Source: Hygrocybe punicea
Lineage: Eukaryota; Basidiomycota; Agaricomycetes; Agaricales; Hygrophoraceae
Length of the DNA: 64,000 nucleotides
NCBI GenBank assembly: GCA_963556145.1
Contig: OY744464.1
Span: 6,485,508 to 6,549,507 of the forward strand
Direction of reading: 5' to 3'
Shown: positions 32,300 through 43,589 of the stretch, in pieces
Numbering within the stretch: the first letter of the stretch is position 1
How the letters are laid out: each line of letters starts with the position of its first letter
The notes under the pieces: model-generated
Told to the model about the DNA's origin: nothing
Seen by the model: only the letters and a program-made list of their open reading frames with translations
Databases searched by the model: none
Program-made: the position numbers and the translations under genes

Positions 32300-33057
32300 G
32301 CGGAGAGTGGGATGTACGTACCCGTTGCGTTCCCCTCGTCCTCGTCGTCTTCGTCTACGTCTCCGTCGTCCCCGTCCCCGCCGTCCCCGTCCCCATCGTC
32401 CCCGTCCCCATCGTCCCCGTCTCCGCGTTCCGGTCCCTGTCGTTCCCGTTCCCGTCGTTCCCCTCGTCGTCGTCATCGTCCTCGTTGTCGTCGTCATCCC
32501 CCGTAGTCCTCGTCGTCCGCTGGATCGTCGTCGTCGTCTCCCTCGTCCTGTCGTCTCCGTCGTCCTGTTGTCCTCTCGCTGGCCGTCTCCGTCCCGTCGT
32601 CGTCCCCTGGCTGGCCGTCTCTGCCCTCGTCGTCTCTGTCCTCGTCGTTGCCGCTGTGGTTGTCTCGGACGTCTGTCTCGGTCGTTGGCGCATCCTCGTA
32701 CCCGGCCTCGCGGCCTCGTTTCCGTGGCCGTTTTCATCGGCATCCGTTCTGTTTGCTGGGGTGGCCGTGGCGTTGTTTTCTGGGCTGGTGTTGGGTTCGC
32801 CTGTGTTTGTCGTGGGTGTAGCTGCAATCATTATAAACATTAGCATACAACTCACAAAAAATTCAAAAAAGACATTACCTTGGGTGCTCTTCTGCACCCG
32901 TTTCCTGTTGTTGACGCGTTCCTGTTGTTGACGCGTTGTTGAAAACGAGTCGTTTGAAGTCGCGTGAAAGCCAACCGGCAGTTGCCGATTTCCCAAACGG
33001 GTTCGAGTTGCCAAACATGGATGTGTGGCTGAAGCTTTTGAATCTTCTGGCATGCAC
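32300..33057 (-). other. spliced gene-like block, left arm of the foldback element
   Basis: On the minus strand an exon with TRTRLGNRQLPVGF ends at 32879 with AAG|GTAATG. The intron is 32822-32878, and exon 2 is a Thr/Arg/Gly/Asp low-complexity region down to about 32300. The 6-bp hairpin GGGTGC-AGAAGA-GCACCC ends just before the splice site. The right arm holds a diverged copy at 33700-34280. No domain is recognised. Confidence 0.4.
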
Positions 33058-33717
33058 AACAATGCATGCATACCCAAAGTCAGATCCTCAAAAGATGTAA
33101 ATATAGTATACCTACCCTCATGTCAAATTTTGTATTTTATTCGGCCCTGCGTAAAGAGCTATTCACCATTTATTCCATTCCTCTGCCAGAATTGGACCCT
33201 TAATGATCTAACTTTGTCTTAAAAATCTGAAATTAATCTAAGGAGTACTTGAAGAAGTACTCATTGTGGTACACATAAGTGCCTGATTGTTGGTGGACCA
33301 GGACCTTTGTTGCAGCCAAGCAAATGCACAGAATTGTGCATTGTGGCTGACCCATCAACCGAGTCCAAACTTCAGCTTTACTCTGAACCTTTCATTTCTT
33401 GGCTACAACAGATTTCTGGGACCACCAAGTGCCAGGCACTGATCATCAATACAATAGATACTTTACATAGTAGTTTCACAATTATTTTCATATTTTTCAG
33501 AGCAATATTGGTAAAGTTGCACTTTAAGGGTCTGAAATTGGCAGGGAGGTATCAATGAATCATAAATATCTCTCTATGTAGGCCATAATAAAATACAAAA
33601 TTTGGGGAGGATGTAGTTATAGGCTACTTCTATCCCCTCATGGTCTTAAATGTGTTACAAAGTTGTTGTGCTCTATGCAATAACATTGAGAAAAGTCAGA
33701 TCATGCTTACATATAAG
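33017..33717. other. unique centre of the palindrome
   Basis: About 700 bp of AT-rich sequence without inverted partner and without a convincing gene. Confidence 0.5.
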
Positions 33718-34280
33718 GCAACTCGCACCCGTTTGGGCAATCGGCAACCTCCGGCGTGCGTTCAATCGTCGGCGATTCGTCGCGTACTCCACGATGCGTC
33801 CACGAAAACAGCAGCAGCAAAATCAAGTAGAAGGTAAGTAGATTTCTCAAATTTATTATCCATTACTATGCTAGCTAATATTGTTGTTTTTATGTAGAAC
33901 TTTCTCATTGCCGTGCCGGGAATGGACCGCAACACGCTTGCCCGCGCCACGTCACGTCAACGCCAAACTGAAGGGCCGAAACAGCGGATGGCAGGCAACG
34001 ACGAGGACAGAGGCGATGAGGGCACAGACGGCCAGCCAGGGAAGACGACGGGGACGGAGACGGCCAGCGAAGAGACGACAGGACGACGGAGACGACGACG
34101 ACGATCCAGCGGACGACGAGGACTACGGGGGATGACGACGACAACGAGGACGATGACGACAACGAGAGGAACGACGGGAACGGGAACGACAGGGACCAGA
34201 ACGGCGGGGACGGGGACGACGGGGACGAGGACGGCGGAGACGTAGACGAAGACGACGAGGGCAACGGGAACGCAACAGGT
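33700..34280 (+). other. spliced gene-like block, right arm of the foldback element
   Basis: The exon with TRTRLGNRQPPACVQ ends at 33833 (AAG|GTAAGT). The intron runs 33834-33897. Exon 2 from 33898 encodes an Arg/Thr/Asp-rich low-complexity stretch ending in CAACAG|GTATGT near 34278. It is an inverted, diverged copy of the left-arm block. No domain is recognised. Confidence 0.4.
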
Positions 34281-34959
34281 ATGTACATCCCACCCCTCCG
34301 CCCTCGTCTCCTCCCTCTTCCTCTGCCTCTCCCACTCCCACTCCCTGCTGCCCCTCCCTCCTCCCTTCCATCCTGCCCTTCACCCTCCCTTCTCCCACTC
34401 CCACTCCCACTCCGTTCTCCCACACCCACACCCATACCCATACCCACACCCACACCCACACCCACTTCCAGTCCCAGTCCCAGTCCCAGTCCCAGTCCCA
34501 CTCACACCTACCTTCCTCCCCCCCAACCCCTTTATTATTTAATTGTGTATTTGGATAAAATAATAATTAATTTGATATGTCCATTCTAAGTAATAGTGAG
34601 TGTTTGTGTACTGATTCCAATTGAGATTTGAGTAATATTAAATAAAAAAGGCACAAAATTCCAAGTGGGGTAATTTCTGGTTGTTATATATATAAATTTT
34701 GTTTGGGAATAAGTAGCTCATGTGAGAGATAAAGCTAAGAGTGAGAGATTGTGCATTTTCAAAATAAGAATGTTGTAATTTTGGTATTATCTGTGCTTTG
34801 AATTATTGCATTTGAAATTATATTACATTTGAAGAAACTGAGACATTTTCTTTACCGGATATTGCATTTTCTGAATAAATATTGGCTTGAGCTGTTGTGA
34901 GCTCTGGCAATGTTGTCAACATTAAATACATGCAGGCAGAGTGGGATGTGGCTGAGCCC

Positions 34960-37440
34960 GTGTCAAAGCAAAAGCGGGATCCTGGTCAACCTAATCCTGC
35001 AGTGAGAGCTGGGCCAGGGTCAACCTTATTCTGCAGCAAGAGCAGGGCCATGTCAACCCAATGCTGGAGCAATGGCCAGACCCTCATGAATCCAAACCTG
35101 CGACATGGGTGGGTCTGGGGTCAATGCAATGCTACAGGACAGGCTGGACCCCAATCAACCTACCCTACAGTGAGTGCTGGATGTGGGTCAACAAAGTGCT
35201 GCAGCAAGAGCTGGACCCTGGTCAACACAAGCCCTGCAGCAAGTGCTGGACCCAGGTCAACCCAGTGCTGCAGCAATAGCTGGAGCCCGGTCAACCCAAG
35301 CCTGCAGGAAGAGTGGGACCTGGGTCAACCCAAGCCCCGCAGCAAGTGCTGGACCCCGGTCAACCTGGTGCTGCAGCAATATCTAGACCCTGGTCAACCC
35401 CAGCCCGGCAGTGAGTGCTGGATCTGGGTCAACCCAGTGCTGCAGCAATATCTGGACCCCGGTCAACCCGGTGCAGCAGCAATAGCTGGACCCAGGTCAA
35501 CCCTGTGCTGCAGCAAGTGCTGGACCCAGGTCAACCCAGTGCTGCAGCAAGTGCTGGACCCCGGTCAACCCAGTGCTGCAGCAATAGCTGGAGCCCGGTC
35601 AACCCAAGCCTGCAGGAAGAGTGGGACCTGGGTCAACCCAAGCCCCACAGCAAGTGCTGGACCCCGGTCAACCTGGTGCTGCAGCAATATCTAGACCCTG
35701 GTCAACCCCAGCCCGGCAGTGAGTGCTGGATCTGGGTCAACCCAGTGCTGCAGCAATATCTGGACCCCGGTCAACCCGGTGCAGCAGCAATAGCTGGACC
35801 CAGGTCAACCCTGTGCTGCAGCAAGTGCTGGACCCTGGTCAACCCAGTGCTGCAGCAAGTGCTGGACCCAGGTCAACCCAGTGCTGCAGCAATATCTGGA
35901 CCCCGGTCAACCTGGTGCTGCAGCAATAGCTGGACCCAGGTCAACCCTGTGCTGCAGCAGGTGCTGGACCCTGGTCAACCCAGTGCTGCAGCAAGTGCTG
36001 GACCCAGGTCAACCCAGTGCTGCAGCAATATCTGGACCCCGGTCAACCTGGTGCTGCAGCAATAGCTGGACCCAGGTCAACCCAAGCCTGCAGGAAGAGC
36101 TGGACCTGGGTCAACCCCAGCCCTGCAGCGAATGCTGGATCCAGGTCAACCCGGTGTTGCAGCAATATCTGGACCCCGGTCAACCCAGTGCTGCAGCAAT
36201 ACCTGGACCCAGGTCAACCCAAGCCTGCAGGAAGAGCCAGACCTGGGTCAACCCAACCCCCGCAGCAAGTGCTGGACCCCAGTCAACCTGGTGCTGCAGC
36301 AATAGCTGAACCCTGGTCAACCCAGTGCTGCAGCAAGTGCTGGACCCTGGTCAACCCAGTGCTGCAGCAATAGCTGAACCCTGGTTAACCCAGTGCTGCA
36401 GCAATAGCTGAACCCTGGTCAACCCAGTGCTGCAGCAAGTGCTGGACCCTGGTCAACCCAGTGCTGCAGCAATAGCTGAACCCTGGTCAACCCAGTGCTG
36501 CAGCAAGTGCTGGACCCTGGTCAACCCAGTGCTGCAGCAAGTGCTGGACCAAGGTCAACCCAGTGCTGCAGCAATATCTAGACCCCAGTCAACCCCAGCC
36601 CTGCAGCGAGTGCTGGATCTGGGTCAACCCAGTGCTGCAGCAATAGCTGGACTCAGGTCAACCCAAGCCTGCAGGAAGAGCTGGACCTGGGTCAACCCAA
36701 GCCCCGCAGCAAGTGCTGGACCGAGGTCAACCCGGTCCTGCAGCAATAGCTGGACCCCGGTCAACCCAGTGCTGCAGCAATACCTGAACCCTGGTCAACC
36801 CAGTGCTGCAGCAATAGCTGGACCCCGGTCAACCCAAGCCTGTAGGGAGAGCTGGACCCGGGTCAACCCAAGCCCCAAAGCAAGTGCTGGAACCAGATCA
36901 ACCCAGTGCTGCAGCAATAGCTGGACCCAGGTCAACCCAAGCCCTGCAGCAAGTGCTGGATCTGGGTCAACCTGGTGCCACAGCAATATCTGGACCCCGG
37001 TCAACCAAGTGCTGCAGCAATAGCTGAACCCTGGTAAACCCGGTGCTGCAGCAATACCTGGACCCCAGCCACCCCACCCTGCAGGAAGTGCTGGGCCTGG
37101 GTCAACCCAGTGCTGCAGCAACAGCTGGACCCAGGTCAACCCAAGCCTGCAGCAAGAGCTGGTCCACGGTCAACCCAGGTCAACCCACGTTGCTTGCACA
37201 GCTGGACCTGGGTCAACCCAACCTTCCCAGAATAGCTGTCCTGGGTTAACCTACCCCATGGCAGAGCTGACACTGGGTTGACCCACCCTGCCACCCTTGA
37301 CCAGCAAGAGCTGTACCTGGGTCAACCTACCACCCCACATTTCCCCAGCAAGAGCTGTCTCTTGGGTTAACCTACCCCCCCAGCAAGCAACTGCGCTATG
37401 TGTACCTACCTTTTGCAACTATATCTGCGATTGGGTTAAC
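34960..37440. repeat. 34-bp minisatellite array, right arm
   Basis: The same 34-bp unit in inverse orientation (GGTCAACCC...GCAGCAA), roughly seventy copies by eye, with higher-order duplications (for example 35277-35517 resembles 35585-35817). Confidence 0.85.
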
Positions 37441-37454
37441 CAAAACGACTGGGT

Positions 37455-39959
37455 CTACTGGTGTTCCACCGTCGGAACAGTAACTATTGCACCGGAATTA
37501 GGATCGGTAAGCGTGATAATCTGATTGCCGTCGCGGAAATCCTTTGTGACGAGATTAGTTAACGTGGCGAACGGACGACCCAACAAAACTTCATATGGGG
37601 TGTCCTCGATGACTTGGACTTGGAGGTAAATATCGAATTCTCCAAATCCGAAACGAAGATTTGCAATCCGTCCGAGCGTATCATTGTCCATCGAATTGGC
37701 GGATTGTAAGACGAGTTTGTGATTTTGCAATCCGAGACCGAGTTTGTTCCATAAGTCGCGCCGCATACCGATGATCATAGATCCCCCATCCACAACACAT
37801 TCAAACCGATATTTTCCATCGATGAGCGGGTAGATGGCACGAAGGGGCACAGCGTTTTCGGCAACAATGAGTGGAATATTCTCGTGGCAATCATCACACG
37901 GGCGGGTCGGGACATTACTCGCCATTGCTTGGTGGAAAACCTGGGCCGGATTTGCTTCGTTAGGAATCTTTTTCGAAGTAGTAATTTCCTTGAAATGTCG
38001 GCGGATATCCGGTGCTATGGCCAATAGTTCGCGTTGTGAAACCCTGATTTCCGTATCGAGAGCCTGACTAGCCACGGATTTCGCCAGACGAGCATCCTCG
38101 ACAGGAGCCTGATAATGATATTGCGGCGGGGTCGGAAAGGGACCGGTTTGTGGAGCGGGTGTTCGTGGAATCGAAGCCGTCACGGCCGAAGGAGGTTGCG
38201 GTTGTGCAGAAGAAGGACCGGCTACCGGCGGGTCCACAGGTGCGGAAGGAATGGGTTTAAGAGACGGATTGGGTGCTCTCCCTTTCCCTTTGGAGTAGCA
38301 AGGCGGAATCTCGACCCCGTTGAACCGGACACGCTTACTTTTCGCCTTCTGAAGTTCCGCTTCCAAAACCTGGATTTCCTCTTTGCAGTCATTGTCGTCA
38401 GGAACACATACGTGGTCGTGAACTGTGGAATGATAGACCTCGTTAACAAAAGGGAGAGGAGCGTCTTCATTGGGAACATCGACAACTTCCACGATGTTGA
38501 CCTTCATATGAGGAGGGGGGTCGCGTTGCGTCATGACTGCTGCTTTCTGTCCGGGGTTCTGGGCATGCCAAAGGTCGAAGCGTTCCCGAAGAGTTCGGCC
38601 GACAATATGACGAGGGATAAAATATCCGTTGGGTAAGACGACACGACCGGCCTCGTTGCGGATACACTTTCCATTGCAGATATATTCGTCGACGTGGGGG
38701 CATTGCGGAATCAAGTGCATCGGGTCGTGACAAAAATAGCAACATTTTTCCGCCGGAGGCGGTACTGATCCGTTGTCTGTAAGGCGGGGAGCCGGGGGAC
38801 GTGGTATAGGATTCGGACACGAATGCTGGGCGGCCATGGTCTGGGTAAGCATTGCTATTTGTTGCGTCATAAGCCGCATAAGATCGGCCATGCCATTATC
38901 GGGTGGTTCCACTTTTGGTACAACGGGTTCGGGAGTGGGTCGAGTACACGTGGATCGGGTAAAGGATCCTTGGTCGGCTGCGGTTCCGGCCAACAGGAAA
39001 TGAGCGCAATTGTGAAATTCCTGAAAATCGTAAGGATCGTCGTGGAAATGGTCGGGTTTGCTATACTGCATCCTCATTTTAACCCGCTGTTTGAGATCAG
39101 GGTCGAATCCGGCCTCGTACGCCAGATTTCGTTCACGTTCTGAGATCCGTCTCTTGTCAAGTAAGAAACCCGCGATACGGAAGAATTCTCTATAATATTC
39201 TCCCAACTCTGCGCGGGTACGGATCCCATGTCGGGCTTGTGTAATAGTAAGTCGATCGAGGTCCGCGACCGAATATTGTCGATCGTCCTCAGCACCGGGA
39301 TATAATTGTATAACCGCTTTTCAAAAATCATCAAAATCGCCACCGGCCGCTGTTGGTAAACGATCCCAAATCTCGAAGTCGGCTATACTGGCATACTGAA
39401 GACTATGTTTAATTTTGCCCCTGTCGTCGAGTTTGGCCTCGTCTGCTAAGAGGTCGACTTCGTCGAAGAAACGTTTAAGATTTAACGGGTTCCCGTCAAA
39501 GGTTGGAGCCATGGCGTGGCCACGTGCAGGCATTTGTTGGGTAGTGGCCATAACGGGTGTAGGAACGGGTATCGAGGATGTAGATGTAGATGGGATGGGA
39601 ACAACGGGAACCGGAATCGATGATGTAAAAACTATAGGAGACGACATCGCAATATTCGACAAATCGGGAAGCGGAACACTAAAATTCGTGGATAACGATG
39701 TCAAGGAGGCAGACGAGACGATACTAGATGTCGAAACGGGATCGGGAGACGAACTCGAAGATGGGATGATAGATGGAACGGTACTAGAAACGGAAGCCGA
39801 TTGTTGTTGAGCGGAAGACGACGAGGTTGGTGTGGAAGGGGGTGAGCTTAATTCGGAAGATTCGTCCGAAGAGATGCGGATGACCGGGATTTCAAGGGGT
39901 AAATCGATAGGTTCTGGACTATTGGACGGAGTAAATAAAGGGGTACCGGATCCGGACAC
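37455..39959 (-). pseudogene. Gypsy gag-protease, with internal stop
   Basis: One frame from ATG 39959 (open further upstream to the primer-binding site without ATG) runs 835 codons to 37455 with a single internal TGA at 39321-39323. The N-terminus is Ser/Pro/Thr-rich. A Gag core starts around FDGNPLNLKRFFDEVDLLAD and continues after the stop as KAVIQLYPGAEDD and GEYYREFFRIAGFLLDKR. A zinc knuckle C-x2-C-x4-H-x4-C (CYFCHDPMHLIPQC) follows. The protease has the active-site-like VVDGGSM and YEVLLGRPF. The final codons CAG TAG come from the foldback element's first bases, so the insertion itself ends the frame. The intact protein would continue at 29562 and read 14 or so more codons to the frameshift site. 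Confidence 0.85.
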
Positions 39960-40146
39960 AAGTGGAAGGGCAGTGTGCGACGCTAGGTGCTCGGGTACGT
40001 CAAATAAAACTTCCTCTTGGTTTGTCGGATCGTTAATGGAAAGCGAAAGTTCTTCTCGAAGGGTTCGTGTATGTGACCGGAGTCGGGAAGCAATGGGGGA
40101 CCTGGGTTGATTTGTACTTGAACCACTCCTCGTGGTGGGCTCCAGT

Positions 40147-40852
40147 TGTGATGGCGAGTGTGGTTGTAGATCCGAATGGGAATCTACTGTGAAGGGTGAT
40201 CAGCTAGTAGAAGTGATCAAAGGAGTGGCAAGTAGAGAATCCGAGGTCACGTAGGTGGGAACCGGAGAGGATTGGACCTTTCCGATTGGTCGGGTTGGTT
40301 TCCGATTGATCGGGTTGGTGTCCGATTGGTCGGGTTGGTGTCCGGATTGATTTGGGTGTTGGATCCGGTTGGGTCGTGAAGTTTGACGAAGAGTTTTTAG
40401 GTATAGTGAGGGCGGGTTTGTTACGGGATAACGGAAAGTGGTGAGAGACTTAGTACGAAAGGGTTCTGTGCGTTTTGGGGTGAAGAGTCAACTTGTATTA
40501 TTGGTACAACTATCTCTACATTTTATAGTACTTAAACAAGGCGGTGCTCTGCACAGGCCAGTTAGGAGAAGAGGCAGTAAACGTCAAATCTACTGAAACA
40601 TATCAACCCAATCAGTGTCTCTACGAAACGTGATAGGAACTGTAGTATAGGAGTGAACCGGTGTTGATGATCGTTGTGATGAGAACGTATACAATCGGGT
40701 TGAGCGCCGCCCTGTGTTACGGATCGGATCCAGATCCGGGTTTGGTGGATTTTGGAACGTATTTCGATCGGGTTCGTTATAGGTCTTTGTGCGGATTCGG
40801 GTTGTGTCGTATATGTCGGGTTTTCGTGTATAGAGGGACCCTGCCCTCTACA
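40147..40852 (-). repeat. 5' LTR of the Gypsy element
   Basis: It is 98.6% identical to 23041-23746 by direct reading (10 differences in 706). The primer-binding site starts two bases beyond its inner end. Confidence 0.9.
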
Positions 40853-42445
40853 CCGCTATATCCCACATTACCTCAAGACACTCCCTTCACCAATCCCACA
40901 CTGGACAATACCCTTCTTTGACCCGACCATGCAATGCACTTGCCAGACTGCACACTTGCCCGTTACAGCAGGTGTAGACCCCAAATTGGCAATTCTGCTT
41001 GTCACATGATCTGATGACAAATCATCCGAGTCATCCGGACCTCCTCTATCCCTCAATGACACCCGGGCCTCCAGTTGGATCGCGAGAACATCAACATGAG
41101 GACACCTCATGTCCGCCTCATGGTGCACACATGGTGTAGTTGGACATGTTGTAGCTTCATGGTTGGATTCCCATTTACCTCCCCTCAAGTCCATTCACTA
41201 TATCTACTGTCCTTGTTGTTGGTTCAGACTTTTTCTTCTTTCTTTTCCTTACGTTTAGTCTGGTTCTTGGGGCAGACCCCCTTGTCTTGGGTAACCCCCA
41301 CGGCTCGCATGACATTAGACCATGAACCCCCCCCCCCTTTGTAGCAGTGTTGTCTTAGCTATAAGCAACAATGAAAACTGCTGCGGTCTCCTCTGGAATC
41401 CAATCCCTAGTTAAGTTGATTGTTGCCGGAGCCCGCTGCAGAAGCAATCCGTAACAAAGATGAACTCCTCATTGAAATGTATGGCTGGGGTATTGTCCAT
41501 GCCAAGTACACAAATTGGGCTCATCAGCATCAGTGCCCTGAGCATGGCCTCAAGTCTCTTAAAATAAAATTCAAACAGGTAAGAATGTCATTTACATTGT
41601 GGTATTTGATCTGACATAGTTTCAGCTCATTAAAACAACTAAACCAACTGGTGATGGTGTGGTTTCACCCACTGTTGAAAGGACATGGAAGATAGATGTG
41701 CTCATCAACAAACGTGCTGGAACTCATGAACTTGCAGATTTGGACTATGATGGTGATGCAAATGATACTATCATTGATACACCAACCCCAGCAGCAGAGT
41801 TGAGCAGCAATGATAGCAAACCTCCTCCCCCAAAGGTCATAGCTCACATTACCTGTCATGACATTTTGTCATGTCCTAATCACAACCAAGCCCATGGACA
41901 TGGGATTGATGTCATGGAGAAACTAACTAGGGCCTTTGAACCATCTGCACAGCAAGCACATGATGAGCAGTGTGCAAGTCATTCTCTCCAAAACTCTCAA
42001 TTCATGGTACTATCTCACCAGCTCTGAGATGCTCAGGCAATGATCAAGTCCCTGTGATTGCAGGTCATGGATCTTCAAACTCGAGTTCACACTTCAGCAA
42101 GCACTCGAGACCAGGCTGAACTGAGAATGGAGATGCTGCAGATGTCCATGACAACTGGAGCTCCATGTCAAGAACTGTCACAATCTGGGTGTCGAGAACT
42201 GTCACCTCCTGATCATTGAGAATCATTCCCATCTGATTATCAAGAGCTGTCACTAGTGTTGCCGAAGTTCAGTTCGGTCCGGTTCCGACCCATTTTGGCG
42301 GAACCGCGAACTGAACTTCGGGTCCGGTTTGGCGCATGGCCAAACCTGGACCCGGACGGCATTGAACCGTTTCTCCGCGTTCGGTCTGGGTTCAGACGCG
42401 GTCTGAACCCCGGACCGAGGTGGGCTCACCCCATGAGCTCCGTTC

Positions 42446-42483
42446 TCCTCGCGAATGGCAGGCACGTATCAATCGATACGGCG
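42446..42483 (-). other. SID hairpin of E4
   Basis: On the minus strand CGTATC-GATT-GATACG is followed by TGCCTGCCATTCGCGAGGA. Confidence 0.6.
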
Positions 42484-42499
42484 CTACACTTCACGAGGT

Positions 42500-42970
42500 A
42501 GTTGGGCTGCGGGGGAGCCGTCCGGCGCTGCTGCTGCCGCCGCTGTCACTGCTGCCGTTGCTGCCGCTGCCGGCGCTGCTGCTGCTGCCGTTGCCGTTGC
42601 TGCTGCCGGCGCTGCTGCTGCTGCCGTCGCCGTTGCTGCTGCCACTGCTGCTGCTGCTGTCGTGGCCGTTGCTGCTGCCGCCGTTGCTGCTGTTGCTGTT
42701 GCTGCTGCTGCCAGCATTGCTGCTGCTGCTGGCCGTCATAGTTGTGGTTGCCATTGTTGTTGCCGCCGCTGGTGGTGATGTTGGATGGCTTTGGCTATTG
42801 CCGCTGCCGCTGCTGCTGCTGCTGCTGCCATTGCTGCCGGCGCTGCTGCTTCCGCTGTTGCTGCTGCTGCTGGCCGTTGCCGTTGTCGTTGCCTGGTTGC
42901 CGTTGCCTTTGCCGTTGCCATTGCCGCCACTGGTGGTGGTGGTGGTGGTGTTGCGGCTGCCCCGTGTCCG
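42500..42970. repeat. imperfect CTG/CAG-type trinucleotide tract
   Basis: A mosaic of CTG, CCG, TTG and GCC triplets on the plus strand. All six frames stay open for long stretches, giving poly-Ala, poly-Leu, poly-Cys, poly-Ser/Gly or Gln-rich translations. None can be preferred. Confidence 0.8.
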
Positions 42971-43088
42971 TTGGCATTGCGTTGGCGTTGGCATTCATCT
43001 TGTGCCAATGTGGTTGCGATGTGGTCGCAGTCGAGTTGCCTGCCGCAAATAACATTAGTAAAGTTAAGAAAAAAATGGAAACTTACCT

Positions 43089-43119
43089 TTGAACACAACA
43101 CAATTTGTGTTGTGTTCAA
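43089..43119 (-). other. 31-bp near-perfect palindrome before a 5' splice site in E4
   Basis: TTGAACACAACACAA, one base, then TTGTGTTGTGTTCAA: 15-bp arms. On the minus strand it ends next to AAAG|GTAAGT. Confidence 0.65.
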
Positions 43120-43589
43120 CCCGCGTTGAAGTTGCTGTGTTGCGTGAAAGGTCACGGCCGGTCACATGATGCCGTTTAACACGAAATAGTAAGTAAAGAA
43201 ATACGAAAAACAAATGAAATCAATACCTTAAAAATATCCGCATTCGCGGTTTGAACGCGGTTTGGAGCCGTTCAGGAAATCCGGCAGGCCTCGAAACCCG
43301 GAACTGAACCCGCGGTCCGGTTCAGCACTTGGCTGAACTTAGACCGAACTTAGGGTTCGGTTCGGGGTTTGAACCAGGTTCGGCTAGGTTCGGAACCGAA
43401 CTATGGCAACACTATCACCACCTGGGTGTCAAGAACCATTGCCATCACCACCTGGTCACCCAGAGCCGATGCTATCTGGTTTGTTCTCAGTGTTGGGTGC
43501 CAGTCCAGTTGGTCTGGATGAAAATAACTCAAGGTTGTGTTCCCCTGGTGACCGAAGCCATTGTTCCTCATCAAACCATTCTTTTTGAT

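Larger units (their letters stand above)
29570..37460. mobile_element. foldback-like palindromic element, 7.9 kb
   Basis: The ends CAGTAGACCCAGTCG and CGACTGGGTCTACTG are perfect inverted repeats flanked by GTGTTCC at 29563-29569 and 37461-37467 (7 bp, or 8 with one mismatch). Arms of about 3.4-3.7 kb (29570 to about 33016, and about 33718 to 37460) are inverted copies of each other around a 700-bp unique centre. From the outside in, each arm has GGTTAACC-rich sequence, a long array of a 34-bp unit, an AT-rich spacer of about 0.4 kb, a GGGTGT/GGGAGT-type array, then a spliced low-complexity gene-like block. Such long inverted tandem arrays resemble Foldback transposons; the target-site length also fits hAT. 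It sits in the Gypsy element at the gag-pro/pol junction. Confidence 0.85.
23041..40852 (-). mobile_element. Ty3/Gypsy LTR retrotransposon, carrying a foldback insertion
   Basis: Identical-length LTRs (706 bp) at 23041-23746 and 40147-40852 differ at 10 sites, 8 of them in CpG context. A 4-bp duplication CCGC flanks the element (23037-23040 and 40853-40856). Read on the minus strand: the 5' LTR on the right, a primer-binding site TGGAGCCCACCACGAGG two bases inside it, gag-pro (39959-37455), pol (29515-25857), an extra antisense gene, and a polypurine tract GTGTGGGGGAGA before the 3' LTR on the left. The domain order protease-RT-RNase H-integrase identifies Ty3/Gypsy; no chromodomain is evident. 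The copy is inactive: a stop in gag, a frameshift in integrase and a 7.9 kb insertion at the gag-pro/pol junction. Confidence 0.9.
42254..43414 (-). mobile_element. E4: inverted-repeat element with CAG/CTG tract
   Basis: The ends TAGTGTTGCC and GGCAACACTA are flanked by TCAC on both sides (42250-42253, 43415-43418). Subterminal arrays of GGTTCGG/CCGAACC words lie at 42270-42420 and 43250-43405. The interior on the minus strand has a short first exon (43155-43087) ending AAAG|GTAAGT, a long trinucleotide tract rich in CAG/GCA/GGC (about 42500-42970), and a SID hairpin. The TIR looks hAT-like, but only a 4-bp duplication is visible; the uninterrupted coding frame of the host gene across the junction supports that length. 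Confidence 0.7.
41420..43588 (+). pseudogene. Myb/SANT-like, DUF6818-like protein remnant, split by E4
   Basis: Plus-strand exons at about 41430-41579, 41625-42030, 42064-42253 and, after E4, 43415-43588. Landmarks: MYGWGIVHAKYTNWAHQHQC and SLKIKFKQ (a Myb/SANT-like helix region), then TKPTGDGVVSPTVERTWKID and LINKRAGTHELADLDYDGD. The TGD...P.V...E.LI..RAGT pattern is what I associate with fungal DUF6818 proteins. A linker contains CHDILSCPNHNQAHG. The C-terminus repeats CQELS/SPPGC words. Reading continues across the E4 junction (YQELS to SPPGCQEP), which shows E4 is an insertion in coding sequence. An in-frame TGA lies near 42217. Family assignment is from memory of the pattern and is tentative. 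Confidence 0.5.

Noticed and set aside
1817..39323. In-frame TGA codons as readthrough, selenocysteine or code reassignment
   Set aside because: TGA is a real terminator elsewhere in the window (for example the antisense gene and the secreted protein) and all four cases are in decaying transposon genes; CpG decay is simpler.
42420..43155. Long overlapping frames in all directions inside E4
   Set aside because: They arise from the CTG/CAG-type tract; no frame has independent support.
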